Of a DNA stretch of 64,000 nt, positions 1-9,097 are shown piece by piece. Made by a program: the position numbers and the translations under genes. The stretch covers positions 5,890,001 to 5,954,000 of the forward strand of contig NZ_CP142523.1 in NCBI RefSeq assembly GCF_036885605.1. The letters are read 5' to 3'. The notes under the pieces are model-generated. The model made no database searches. It was not told the DNA's origin and worked only from the letters and a program-made list of their open reading frames with translations. Numbering within the stretch: position 1 is the first letter of the stretch; every line of letters begins with the position of its first letter. This DNA comes from Janthinobacterium sp. TB1-E2 (GTDB lineage Bacteria > Pseudomonadota > Gammaproteobacteria > Burkholderiales > Burkholderiaceae_D).

Positions 1-994
1 CCGTGTGCACGCCCATGGCGTGGAAATCGAGCATCGCCTGCACGTGGGCGGCGCAGGAATCGGCGGCCGCCACCGTCAGGCGCGCATGGCGCTGCGGGTC
101 TTGCTGCGCCGCCTTCCAGTCCGACACGCTCCAGCCGCGCGGCAGATAGCCGTTGACCAGGTCATGCGCGGACGTCTGGTCCGTCACCAGGTCCGGTACC
201 AGGCCGCCCGCTTTCGCGCGGCGCACCAGTTCCGGCAGCACTTCGGCCGCGTTGCCCAAGAGGCCAATGGAGATCGCTTCCTTGCGTTCGGTGTGATATT
301 TGACCAGTTCCAGGGCTTCATCCAGGCTGGCCGCCTGCTTGTCCAGGTAGCGCGTGCGCAGACGGAAGTCGATGCTGCTTTGCTGACATTCGATATTAAG
401 CGAGACAGCGCCCGCCATCGTGGCGGCCAGCGGCTGCGCGCCGCCCATGCCGCCCAGGCCCGCCGTCAGAATCCAGCGCCCGCCCCAGTCGCCGCCGAAA
501 TGCTGGCGACCCGCTTCGGCAAAGGTTTCATACGTGCCTTGCACGATGCCTTGCGTGCCGATGTAGATCCAGCTGCCGGCCGTCATCTGGCCGTACATGA
601 ACAGGCCTTGCCGATCGAGTTCGTTGAAGTGTTCCCAGTTCGCCCATTTCGGCACCAAGTTGGAGTTCGCGATCAGCACGCGCGGCGCATCCGCGTGGGT
701 CTGGAACACGCCCACCGGTTTGCCGGACTGGATCAGCAAGGTCTGGTCGTCTTCCAGTTCGCGCAGCGAGGCGAGGATCTGGTCGAAACAGGCCCAGTTG
801 CGGGCGGCGCGGCCGATGCCGCCGTAGACGACCAGATGCTGCGGATTTTCCGCCACTTCCGGGTCCAGATTATTTTGCAACATGCGGTAGGCCGCCTCGG
901 CCTGCCAACTCTTGCAAGCCATGACCGTGCCGCGCGGGGCGCGGATGGTACGGCTGGCATCAAAGCGTGGATCGGTGTCCATTGTGCTGTTCAT
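1..994 (-). CDS. hutU: urocanate hydratase (urocanase), 3' end cut off by window edge
   Basis: Second step of histidine degradation: hydrates urocanate to imidazolone propionate, using tightly bound NAD, in the cytoplasm. The translated minus strand carries the urocanase N-terminal signatures [28 protein letters not shown], a glycine-rich [10 protein letters not shown] stretch and TDQTSAHDL. About 331 of the usual 555-560 residues are inside the window; the rest runs off at position 1. The ATG at 994 is preceded by a GAGGA ribosome site. A HutC-type operator lies about 60 bp upstream. Remaining hut genes are presumably beyond the left edge (inference). Confidence 0.96.
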   Translation of the reverse strand, partial: MNSTMDTDPRFDASRTIRAPRGTVMACKSWQAEAAYRMLQNNLDPEVAENPQHLVVYGGIGRAARNWACFDQILASLRELEDDQTLLIQSGKPVGVFQTHADAPRVLIANSNLVPKWANWEHFNELDRQGLFMYGQMTAGSWIYIGTQGIVQGTYETFAEAGRQHFGGDWGGRWILTAGLGGMGGAQPLAATMAGAVSLNIECQQSSIDFRLRTRYLDKQAASLDEALELVKYHTERKEAISIGLLGNAAEVLPELVRRAKAGGLVPDLVTDQTSAHDLVNGYLPRGWSVSDWKAAQQDPQRHARLTVAAADSCAAHVQAMLDFHAMGVHT

Positions 995-1053
995 GCTGTC
1001 TCCTCGTAGGGTGCGAGCGGACATGCGTGGTCCGCTCTGGTGCTCCCAGCATA

Positions 1054-1069
1054 GGTTGTCTATACAACC
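1054..1069. promoter_or_regulatory. HutC operator-like palindrome upstream of hutU
   Basis: GGTTGTCTATACAACC: two perfect 6-base arms around CTAT. It fits the TTGTCTATACAA-type sites recognised by HutC repressors of the GntR family. It lies 60 bp before the hutU start, and a HutC-like regulator is encoded in this window at 8182-8901. The match is seen directly; binding is inferred. Confidence 0.75.
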
Positions 1070-1087
1070 AAGTCAACAGGTTTTCTT

Positions 1088-1116
1088 TGGGGTCAGACCC
1101 GGCGGGTCTGACCCCA
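1088..1116. repeat. perfect palindrome between hutU and the amidohydrolase gene
   Basis: Perfect inverted repeat with 14-base arms (1088-1101 and 1103-1116, core TGGGGTCAGACCC) around a single G. It sits just past the stop of the amidohydrolase gene on the minus strand. No U-tract follows on that strand, so a classical terminator is not supported; it looks like a dispersed palindromic intergenic element. I found no second copy in this window. Confidence 0.7.
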
Positions 1117-1120
1117 GCCT

Positions 1121-2794
1121 TTATTTTTTCTCGAACACGCGCTTGCCCGCCACCCACGTCTGCAGCACCTGCGTCTTGCCAATCGCCGCTGGAACCACGT
1201 TGAACAGATCCTGGTCGACGACGATAAAGTCCGCCCATTTGCCCGTTTCCAGCGTGCCGATGACCTTTTCCTGGTGCGCCGCCCAGGCCGCGTCGAGGGT
1301 GAAACAGCGCAGCGCTTCCGTCACCGTCATCGCTTGCTGCGGGTACCAGCCGCCAGCCGGGAATCCTTTGCTGTTTTGCCGCGTGACGGCCGCGTGGATG
1401 CCCTCGAACGGGTTCGGCGACTCGATGGGGAAGTCCGATCCGCAGGCGATGCGCGAACCTTGCTTGAGGAAGGTTCGCCATGCATACGCGCCCTTGATGC
1501 GCTCGTGGCCCACGCGCTGCTCCGCCATGTTCTGGTCGGACGTGGCGTGCGTCGGCTGCATCGACGGCACGATGCCCAGCGCCTTGAAACGGGGGATGTC
1601 GCTCAATTGCACCACCTGCGCGTGCTCCATGCGGTGGCGCAGGCCCACGCTGCGGTATTGCGCGGTCAAGGCTGCATAGCCGTCGAGGATTTGATGGTTG
1701 CCCGCGTCGCCGATGGCATGCACGTTCACCTGGTAGCCGGCGCGCATGGCTTTTTCCATCTTCGCGCGCATGGCGGCGTCCGGGTAGAACAGCAGGCCGC
1801 TGGTAGAGGGATCGTCGCTGTACGGCGCCAGCAAGGCAGCGCCGCGGCTGCCCAGGGCGCCGTCGGACAGCAGTTTCACGGCGCGCAAGGCGTACATATC
1901 GCGCGCATAGCTGGTCAAGGGACCATTTTTCGCCAGCGCGTCGAAGTCTTCCGTCGTATCGGCAATCATGCCGTACACGCGCACCGTCAGCTTGCCGTGG
2001 TCCGCATAGTCGCGGAACAGCCGGTCCTGCATCTGGCCGATGCCCGCATCGTGCACGCTGGTCAGGCCCACCTGCGACAGCTGCGCCAGCGCGCCATCAA
2101 GGGCGGCGCGGTTTTCCACGTCGCCCGGCTTGGGCAGCACGGCATCCATCAAGTCCATGGCGCTGTCGACCAGCACACCGGTGGCGTTGCCCTGTGCATC
2201 GCGTTCAATCTTGCCGCCGGCAGGATCCGGCGTATCGCGCGTGATGCCGGCCAGCGCCAGCGCGCGGCTGTTGGCCCAGCCCGCGTGGCCATCGACCCTG
2301 CGCAGCCACACGGGCCGCGCGCTTTCCGCCGCATCGAGTTCCGCCGCCGTAGGGAAGCGCCCCAGCTTCCATATTTCCTGATTCCAGCCATTGCCGACGA
2401 CCCAGCTGCGTTCTGGATGCGCCTTGGCGAAGTCGCCCACCGCCTGCACGGCGGCCGGCAGCGAGGACGAACCGTACAGCATCACGCCGCTGGCAATCGT
2501 ACCCAGGCCAAACACGTGGCCATGCGCGTCGATCAGGCCCGGCAGCACGGTTTTTCCCTGCACGTCGACGTAGGTCGCGCCCTTGGCCGCCTTGCGTTTC
2601 ACCTGCGCGGCGCTGCCGACGGCGAGCAGCTTGCCCGCATCGTCAAAGGCCAGCGCCGTGAAGCGCACCACCTTGCCATGTGCATCGAGCGTGTAGCCGT
2701 TGGCATTGTCGATGACCGTGTCGGCGTGGGCATGACGCAAGGCGCCCAGGCAGGCGAGCGTGAGCAGGGTACGGCGCAAGGGCAGGTTCGGCAT
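1121..2794 (-). CDS. exported YtcJ-like amidohydrolase
   Basis: Metal-dependent amidohydrolase of the Amidohydro_3/YtcJ group; substrate unknown. After a signal peptide ending near AHA (about 22 residues), the protein shows the metal-binding motifs of the superfamily: DAHGH around residue 90, VHAIGDAG, HRMEHAQ and GSDFPIESPNP. Length (557) is normal for the family. I chose the second ATG (2794) because GGAG lies 6 bases upstream of it; the ATG at 2800 abuts the same GGAG. The leader suggests a periplasmic enzyme. It lies between hutU and hutC regions, but nothing in the sequence ties it to histidine breakdown. Confidence 0.9.
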   Translation of the reverse strand: MPNLPLRRTLLTLACLGALRHAHADTVIDNANGYTLDAHGKVVRFTALAFDDAGKLLAVGSAAQVKRKAAKGATYVDVQGKTVLPGLIDAHGHVFGLGTIASGVMLYGSSSLPAAVQAVGDFAKAHPERSWVVGNGWNQEIWKLGRFPTAAELDAAESARPVWLRRVDGHAGWANSRALALAGITRDTPDPAGGKIERDAQGNATGVLVDSAMDLMDAVLPKPGDVENRAALDGALAQLSQVGLTSVHDAGIGQMQDRLFRDYADHGKLTVRVYGMIADTTEDFDALAKNGPLTSYARDMYALRAVKLLSDGALGSRGAALLAPYSDDPSTSGLLFYPDAAMRAKMEKAMRAGYQVNVHAIGDAGNHQILDGYAALTAQYRSVGLRHRMEHAQVVQLSDIPRFKALGIVPSMQPTHATSDQNMAEQRVGHERIKGAYAWRTFLKQGSRIACGSDFPIESPNPFEGIHAAVTRQNSKGFPAGGWYPQQAMTVTEALRCFTLDAAWAAHQEKVIGTLETGKWADFIVVDQDLFNVVPAAIGKTQVLQTWVAGKRVFEKK

Positions 2795-2938
2795 TTCCAT
2801 CTCCAGGTCTTTAAAGTCAATGAATGAAAAGACGAGTGTATAGAAATTGGCAAAATGGTCAAAGCGCGCGCGCCTTGCGCCCAGTCAATATCTCTCCGCC
2901 GCCGCTAGTCTAGGCTGGCGTTTTGTCACGGAGTCTCC

Positions 2939-4009
2939 ATGGCCAGGCACCATGTCATCAGCACCACCGCGTGCGACGTGTTCTTCAACCTCGTGGCCCA
3001 CCAGAAGAAAAGCCTGGGCGCGCGCTTCGACAGCATGATCGTCACGTTCAGCGCCAACGGCCAGCCCGTGCTCGGCGCCACCCTGCGTAACGCGACAAGC
3101 GGCTGCGAACTGCACCGCCTGGCCGGCCAGCCCGACGAATGCTGGTGCTGCGGCTATGACGAGCAGCTGGAATTCGTCTCGCAAAACAGCGTTCCGCTAG
3201 CGCACGCCGATTACCGCCTCACCTTGAGCAATGGCGAAACGTGGACGGGGACGACGGATGCGAAGGGGCGCACGGGGCGAATTGCCAGCAAGCGCGAGGA
3301 ACAGATTACCCAGGCAGAGTTCCTGCCGCACGCGGATAAATCGCCATGCTGCGCCGCCGCGCCAAAACACGCGACGCCAGCCATCAAGGTCGTCCAGCTC
3401 GATGGCATCAAGACAACCGACAAAGATGTCGGCTCGTCCGTGAAACAGGTCAAAGTGAAGGACAAAGTTCGCCCGCTAACCAAGGGCGAGTTTGACATGG
3501 CGTGGATGCTGTTCCAGGATGCGATCGACTACGGCAAGGTCAAGGTGCATGGGGAGCCGTATCTATGGTTTGGCTTGCAGCCGAAGGATGTGGCCATGAC
3601 GCCGGATGGGGAGATTTATTTTCATCCATCGGACTACATGGAGGACTTTTCCCAAGAAAAAGATAGTCTGAAACACTGGTTTATGCACGAAATGGTTCAT
3701 GTTTGGCAGTATCAACTCGGATATCAAATAAAACTGCGGGGAGCCATTCGCTTGGGGCTGGACTACAAATACACCTTGCTCCCCAATCAGAAATTATCCA
3801 GCCATGACATGGAAGCGCAAGGTGATTTATTGGCGGACTACTTTGTGCTGAGGTTTTTAACTTCCACTCGCGCAATGCGCCAACAGCGCTATAAAAACTC
3901 CGGAGAACTGTTTAAAAAGGTACTCAATGATTTTTTTAACGACCGTAAGAGCCCGAAAAACTTGCCTGGCAACGATATTGACCATGAGCCTATATTCGAT
4001 ATTCCCTGA
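2939..4009 (+). CDS. HExxH metallopeptidase-domain protein, candidate type VI secretion effector
   Basis: 356 residues. The N-terminal ~145 residues contain a beta-rich segment (VPLAHADYRLTLSNG ... TDAKGRTGRI) of the kind found in VgrG/PAAR-linked cargo proteins. The C-terminal part carries HEMVHVWQYQ near residue 247, a gluzincin-type zinc motif, and a downstream EAQGDLLADYF that can supply the third ligand. This resembles proteins annotated as Vgr-related. No signal peptide is seen. From about 3600 onward the DNA is clearly richer in A/T than its surroundings, suggesting acquisition of the toxin half. The gene overlaps the next one, a possible immunity gene. No other secretion genes are in the window. 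Family placement is by motif; the effector role is inferred. Confidence 0.8.
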   Translation: MARHHVISTTACDVFFNLVAHQKKSLGARFDSMIVTFSANGQPVLGATLRNATSGCELHRLAGQPDECWCCGYDEQLEFVSQNSVPLAHADYRLTLSNGETWTGTTDAKGRTGRIASKREEQITQAEFLPHADKSPCCAAAPKHATPAIKVVQLDGIKTTDKDVGSSVKQVKVKDKVRPLTKGEFDMAWMLFQDAIDYGKVKVHGEPYLWFGLQPKDVAMTPDGEIYFHPSDYMEDFSQEKDSLKHWFMHEMVHVWQYQLGYQIKLRGAIRLGLDYKYTLLPNQKLSSHDMEAQGDLLADYFVLRFLTSTRAMRQQRYKNSGELFKKVLNDFFNDRKSPKNLPGNDIDHEPIFDIP

Positions 4010-4454
4010 CACATGTGCATATTCCCGTATGGCAGAAGCAGCTATCCAGTCGGCGCAGGGCATACCCTGCTTCTCGATTACAAAAAAGGAAGAGGCGCGC
4101 AATGGCCTGCCATTTCTTGGCGCACTCATGGTTTCAGACATGTCCGTGCAACCAGTAAAAGAAGTATGGGGATTCTCCATACCTCCAGACATGCCGCTAC
4201 CCATCCGCGCCAGCATATGTATCCGCTATGGAAAGGTGCCTACCGGCGCGACGGGTATACGCGCTGAAAAACTGATACCCGGGCATTTTTATCATGTGTT
4301 CCTGAATGGCAGCCCCAAAGATCCGTCCGATCCAACCTATGGTTATCAAGGAAAATTCTGCGTGAGAGCTACGGCGGATGGCGGCCAGCAAGTCATCCCC
4401 ATCAACAGCGACATGCAGGCCTGGATCGATGAAGTCTGCCCATCCAATCCCTAG
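3927..4454 (+). CDS. putative immunity protein paired with the metallopeptidase effector
   Basis: No family recognised. Read from the ATG at 3927 (AAAAGG upstream) it has a basic start, RARK, then a hydrophobic run around residues 12-25, which may be a signal peptide or anchor. An ATG at 3987 would remove it and shorten the overlap with the upstream gene from 83 to 23 bases. The mature part is soluble, with conserved-looking patches EVWGFSIPP, PGHFYHVFLNG and YGYQGKFCV. Position directly after a toxin-like gene, same strand, overlapping, and lower GC are typical of immunity genes. That role is inference only. Confidence 0.7.
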   Translation: MIFLTTVRARKTCLATILTMSLYSIFPDTCAYSRMAEAAIQSAQGIPCFSITKKEEARNGLPFLGALMVSDMSVQPVKEVWGFSIPPDMPLPIRASICIRYGKVPTGATGIRAEKLIPGHFYHVFLNGSPKDPSDPTYGYQGKFCVRATADGGQQVIPINSDMQAWIDEVCPSNP

Positions 4455-4459
4455 CAACT

Positions 4460-6172
4460 TCAGGGCTTGAGAGGCACCACTTGAGCCGCCTCTTCCTCCC
4501 CTCGCTTCGCCGGCGCCCTGAACCATTCCTCCGGCGGCACCACCTGCGATTCTTTCGGGTCATCGATGTAATGCGGCGACGTGATCTGCACGTCGAATTC
4601 GTTGAAGACGTCGATGATGTTCTGGTGCAAGCGGTTCAGCACTTCGGCGCGCTGGCGCGGGACTTCGGCACTGGCGTAGGCGACAAGGCGGTATTGCACA
4701 TAATAGTCTTGCAGGGCCAGCTGCATCACGTACGGTTTTGGCGAAGTGGACAGTTCCGGCGTGCGCGAGGCCGCCAGTTCCAGCATGGCGTGCACTTGCC
4801 GCCATGGCGTGGCGTAACCGATGGTGACGGTGGAGTCGAGCACGAAGCCGCCGCCGGGCTGGGCGCGCGAGTAATTCTTTGTCGTTTGCGACATCACCCA
4901 CGCGTTCGGCAAAGCGACCTCTTCGCCCAGGCCCGTGCGCAAGCGCGTCTCGAACATGCCCACGTCGACCACCGTGCCTTCGCTGTCGCCCACGCGTACA
5001 TATTCACCCTTACGCAGAGCGCGCGTGTACATCAGGATCAGGCCGCTGGCGCCCTGCCCCACGATGCTCGACGCGCCGATCGACACCATCAGGCCGACCA
5101 GCACGGACAGGCCCTGGAAGGCAGCCGTGTGCGAGCCGGGCAGATATGGATACGCCATGGCCAGCGCGAACAGCCAGATCACCACGCTAGCGATGCGGCG
5201 CGTCGGCAGGGCCGTGTCCTTGTCGAGCCAGCCGATTTGCAATTCTCCGCTTTCCACGCGCTTGAACAGCGAGGCAGCCGTGGCGGCGATCAGGCGCGCG
5301 ATGGCAAAGATCACGCACACCAGCACCAGCCCCGGCAAGGCGCCGATGATGGCGTGGAAGACGTCGGCCGCCACGTCGAACAGATAGCCGTTCAGGCTTT
5401 CGCCCCAGGAACGCGTGTAGGGCAAGCGGCCCAGCACGAAGGCGGCCCACAGGTACGTGGCCATCAGACGCAAGCCCCACAGCACGGCGCTCAGCAGTTG
5501 ATACGCAAAGGCGATGTAGTGTTCGGCATCGAGCACGCGCACATTCTTCAGGCGCACGTCGCGCAGGCGCGAGGCCAGCAGGATGCCGCTGCGGCGCTTG
5601 GCCCAGCGATAGAAGCGCGTCAAGCCCATCCATACCAGCCAGAACACAAGCGTGGCGGCCGCGCACACGGCGGCGGCGATGGCCAGGTAGCGCCAGCTGC
5701 TCTGCTCGCGATAGTCAAACACAGCCTTGCTCAGTTCGCCGGCCGCCGCTTTCGCCACGCTTTCCGTCGTGTCGCCCGCCAGCAGGTTGACGTCGCCGGG
5801 CACGACGACGAACAGCTGCACGCCATCGAGCAGCACCTGCGTACCTTCGGAAATCGTGCGCGTGCTCGCCTGCAAGGGGCCGTTTTTTGCCAGCACGCTT
5901 TCCAGGCGGCGCTGCGCTCCGATGGCCCGCTCATCGGGCGGATAGCCGGCCAGCGCGGCGCGGAAGACAAATACCTTGCGATTGGCGAACATCAACGGCG
6001 CCGTCCTGGCTGCGGCTTGCGACGGCGCCACGACGGTCCCGGCCTCCGCAACGAGCGCGGGCACGCCATCGTCCGCATGGGCTGAGGGCAGCAGGAAAAT
6101 GGTCAACAGGCACAACAGGCGGAGCAACGCGGACATGGCGGAAATGAAAGAGTGACAAGGAGTAGCCATCAT
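4460..6172 (-). CDS. MscS-family mechanosensitive ion channel
   Basis: Inner-membrane channel, likely opening under hypo-osmotic tension. The product has an N-terminal signal peptide ending at AHA, a periplasmic ~120-residue domain, several membrane segments (for example AIAAAVCAAATLVFWLVW), and the MscS core with GASSIVGQGASGLI and the cytoplasmic beta domain (EYVRVGDSEGTVVDVG, LPNAWVMSQTTKNYS). About 570 residues, a mid-size MscS homologue with extra N-terminal helices. Several starts are possible (6202, 6172/6169, 6136). I prefer the tandem ATGs at 6172/6169; 6136 would give a shorter, cleaner signal peptide. Confidence 0.92.
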   Translation of the reverse strand: MMATPCHSFISAMSALLRLLCLLTIFLLPSAHADDGVPALVAEAGTVVAPSQAAARTAPLMFANRKVFVFRAALAGYPPDERAIGAQRRLESVLAKNGPLQASTRTISEGTQVLLDGVQLFVVVPGDVNLLAGDTTESVAKAAAGELSKAVFDYREQSSWRYLAIAAAVCAAATLVFWLVWMGLTRFYRWAKRRSGILLASRLRDVRLKNVRVLDAEHYIAFAYQLLSAVLWGLRLMATYLWAAFVLGRLPYTRSWGESLNGYLFDVAADVFHAIIGALPGLVLVCVIFAIARLIAATAASLFKRVESGELQIGWLDKDTALPTRRIASVVIWLFALAMAYPYLPGSHTAAFQGLSVLVGLMVSIGASSIVGQGASGLILMYTRALRKGEYVRVGDSEGTVVDVGMFETRLRTGLGEEVALPNAWVMSQTTKNYSRAQPGGGFVLDSTVTIGYATPWRQVHAMLELAASRTPELSTSPKPYVMQLALQDYYVQYRLVAYASAEVPRQRAEVLNRLHQNIIDVFNEFDVQITSPHYIDDPKESQVVPPEEWFRAPAKRGEEEAAQVVPLKP

Positions 6173-6211
6173 GCCATGTAATCCTGGAAACTCAAGGATC
6201 ACACGTACTGC

Positions 6212-6897
6212 TCAGCTCGCATCATGGAAAATGATGCCCAGGGTGTGGCGCAAGCCCGAACGCAGGCGCGACACGCCATGGCGCATGTTCACGCGGTAAG
6301 TGCCGCGCGTGCCGTTCACGGGGCGCAGCGCGACGGGAAAGAGGACGGCGTCGCCCTGCGCCAGCGGCACCACTTCGGCGCGCGACTGCATGCGCGGGCG
6401 CTGCTCCGTCAGCACGAACTCGCCGCCCGTGAAATCGTCTTGCGGGCGCGACAGCAGCACGGCCAGTTGCAGCGGAAACACGTGCTCGCCATACAAGTCC
6501 TGGTGCAAACAGTTGTAATCGCCTTCGCGGTAGCGCAGCAGCAGAGGCGTGGGCCGGGTTTGCCCGGCCGCATGGCAGCGCGCGAGGAAATCGGCGTGGC
6601 TGGATGGAAAGCGCGTCTCGATGCCCAGGGCGGCGTGCCAGCGGTTGGCAATCGCCGCCAAGGGGGAATACAAGCTCGTGCGCAAGGCGGCCACCACGTC
6701 CGGCAATGGATGCGCCCAATACTGGTACTCGCCCTGCCCAAAACCGTGGCGCTGCATCACGACCTTGCTGCGAAAGCGCGACGCGTCGTCGTATTGCGCC
6801 GCTAGCGCCGCGCACTGCGCGGGATCGAGCAAGCCCGGCACGACGGCGCAGCCATGCGCATTCAGCTCATCCTCGATCCGCTGCCAATCGAGCGCCC

Positions 6898-6901
<4 letters not shown>
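6212..6901 (-). CDS. 2-oxoglutarate/Fe(II)-dependent oxygenase coupled to ada
   Basis: 229 residues. It shows the 2OG-Fe(II) dioxygenase facial triad: HQD (in CLHQDLYGEH) as first His and Asp, and a distal His in the NMRHGVSR / RHTLGIIFH segment, with an Arg nearby for 2-oxoglutarate. The start is GTG at 6901, overlapping the ada stop as GTGA, so the two are translationally coupled. Coupling to the methyl-transfer DNA repair gene suggests a role in alkylation damage, but it is not a typical AlkB by motif. Substrate unknown. Confidence 0.88.
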
Positions 6902-7953
<1,052 letters not shown>

Positions 7954-7984
7954 GGCGAACTCCGTGCAAGTCAATATTAAGAGC

Positions 7985-8021
7985 CTATCCCAGTAGATGA
8001 ATACATCCCCTGCTGGGATAG
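7985..8021. repeat. inverted repeat in the ada-hutC intergenic region
   Basis: CTATCCCAG (7985-7993) and CTGGGATAG (8013-8021), a perfect 9-base inverted repeat with a 19-base loop, about 30 bp upstream of the ada start. Could be an operator with widely spaced half-sites or an RNA hairpin in the ada leader. No known Ada box is recognised here. Confidence 0.45.
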
Positions 8022-8116
8022 TCTCCAAGTCACCAGCATAGCCAGCACGCGCGCGCACCACACTCCGGCGCTTGCTTTTGAATTCAAAAAAGGCTGGCGG
8101 CAGGCATCGTGCTCGG

Positions 8117-8125
8117 TGCTAAAAT
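8117..8125 (+). promoter_or_regulatory. probable extended -10 promoter of hutC
   Basis: TGCTAAAAT matches an extended -10 (TG-n-TAAAAT). No convincing -35 is seen 17 bases upstream, as is common with extended -10 promoters. Its position, overlapping the GTG at 8116, argues that translation of hutC begins at the downstream TTG (8182). Confidence 0.5.
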
Positions 8126-8181
8126 CGGCCATCGCGCCTCCAGCCGGCGGCGTGCCCTGCCCGCGCCTCGGAGAAACCGCA

Positions 8182-8901
8182 TTGGACGATCACAATACAC
8201 AAGAAAATACGCCCATTTTCCAGCGCATCAAGGATTTTCTGCTGGCCGGTATCGCCGCCGGACGCTGGAAGGAAGGCGACGTGATTCCATCCGAGCAAGC
8301 CCTCGTAAAACAATTCGGCGTCTCGCGCATGACGGTCAACCGCGCCGTGCGCGAACTGACGAGCGAACAGGTGCTGACCCGGCGCCAGGGTTCCGGCACG
8401 TATGTGGCGCAGCAAAAATACCAGGCGACACTGTTGGAAATCAAGAGTATCGCCGATGAAGTGCGGGCGCGCGGACATATCCACCGCAGCAGCTTGCAAT
8501 TGCTGGAACGCACCAAGGCGTCCGACTTGCTGGCCAAGCAATTCGGCCTGCCGCCGGAGCACCCGCTGTTCCATTCGCTGATCGTGCATTTTGAAAACGG
8601 CGTGCCGATCCAGGTGGAAGACCGCTGGGTCAATCCCGAGTGCGCGCCCGACTACATGACACAGGATTTTTCCAGCATCACGCCGAACGAATACCTGATG
8701 GCGGCCGCGCCCCTGCAAGGCGCGACCTACAGCATCGAAGCGCTGTCGGCGCCGCGCGACATCGCCGAAATGCTGGCCATCGACACGAAACAGCCATGCC
8801 TGGTGCTGCGCCGCCAGACCCGCTCAGGCGGCAAGATCGCCTCGATCGCCACCATGTGGCATCCCGGACACCGATATCAGTTCGCCGGCAGTTTTACCTG
8901 A
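8182..8901 (+). CDS. hutC: GntR-family histidine utilisation repressor HutC
   Basis: 239 residues. N-terminal winged helix of GntR type (IPSEQALVKQFGVSRMTVNR, then RRQGSGTYVA) and C-terminal UTRA effector domain with the HutC-typical runs VEDRWVNPECAPDY, TPNEYLM and HPGHRYQ. It should repress hut genes and be released by urocanate. I chose the TTG start at 8182 because GGAGAAA lies at the right distance and a promoter-like -10 covers the alternative GTG at 8116. It stands alone here, 7 kb from hutU, where a matching operator is found. Confidence 0.9.
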   Translation: MDDHNTQENTPIFQRIKDFLLAGIAAGRWKEGDVIPSEQALVKQFGVSRMTVNRAVRELTSEQVLTRRQGSGTYVAQQKYQATLLEIKSIADEVRARGHIHRSSLQLLERTKASDLLAKQFGLPPEHPLFHSLIVHFENGVPIQVEDRWVNPECAPDYMTQDFSSITPNEYLMAAAPLQGATYSIEALSAPRDIAEMLAIDTKQPCLVLRRQTRSGGKIASIATMWHPGHRYQFAGSFT

Positions 8902-9097
8902 GGTCATACAACGCCATTCCGTAGCACGATTTCGCGCCAACTTTCTCTCAGATTCTCACCAAACCGCAAAAAAAACAGCCATTCCGGGGCAAAAAAAATC
9001 CCGTTTTGGCCGTTTCTGAACTTAACTACTGCGAGCAAATATTCGATGCTATAGTTGCCGCCAGAAAGCGCCGCAGGCGTTTATTTGAGCGCGCATC

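Noticed and set aside
5-1009. Long + strand frame at the left edge
   Set aside because: The minus strand encodes urocanase with clear signatures; the + frame is a shadow.
1088-1116. Palindrome as Rho-independent terminator of the amidohydrolase gene
   Set aside because: No T-run follows the stem in the direction of transcription.
4481-6085. Long + strand frame opposite the MscS gene
   Set aside because: Arg/His/Gln-rich shadow of the channel gene, no family features.
8116-8181. GTG start at 8116 for hutC
   Set aside because: An extended -10 promoter covers it, and the downstream TTG has a better ribosome site and fits homologue length.
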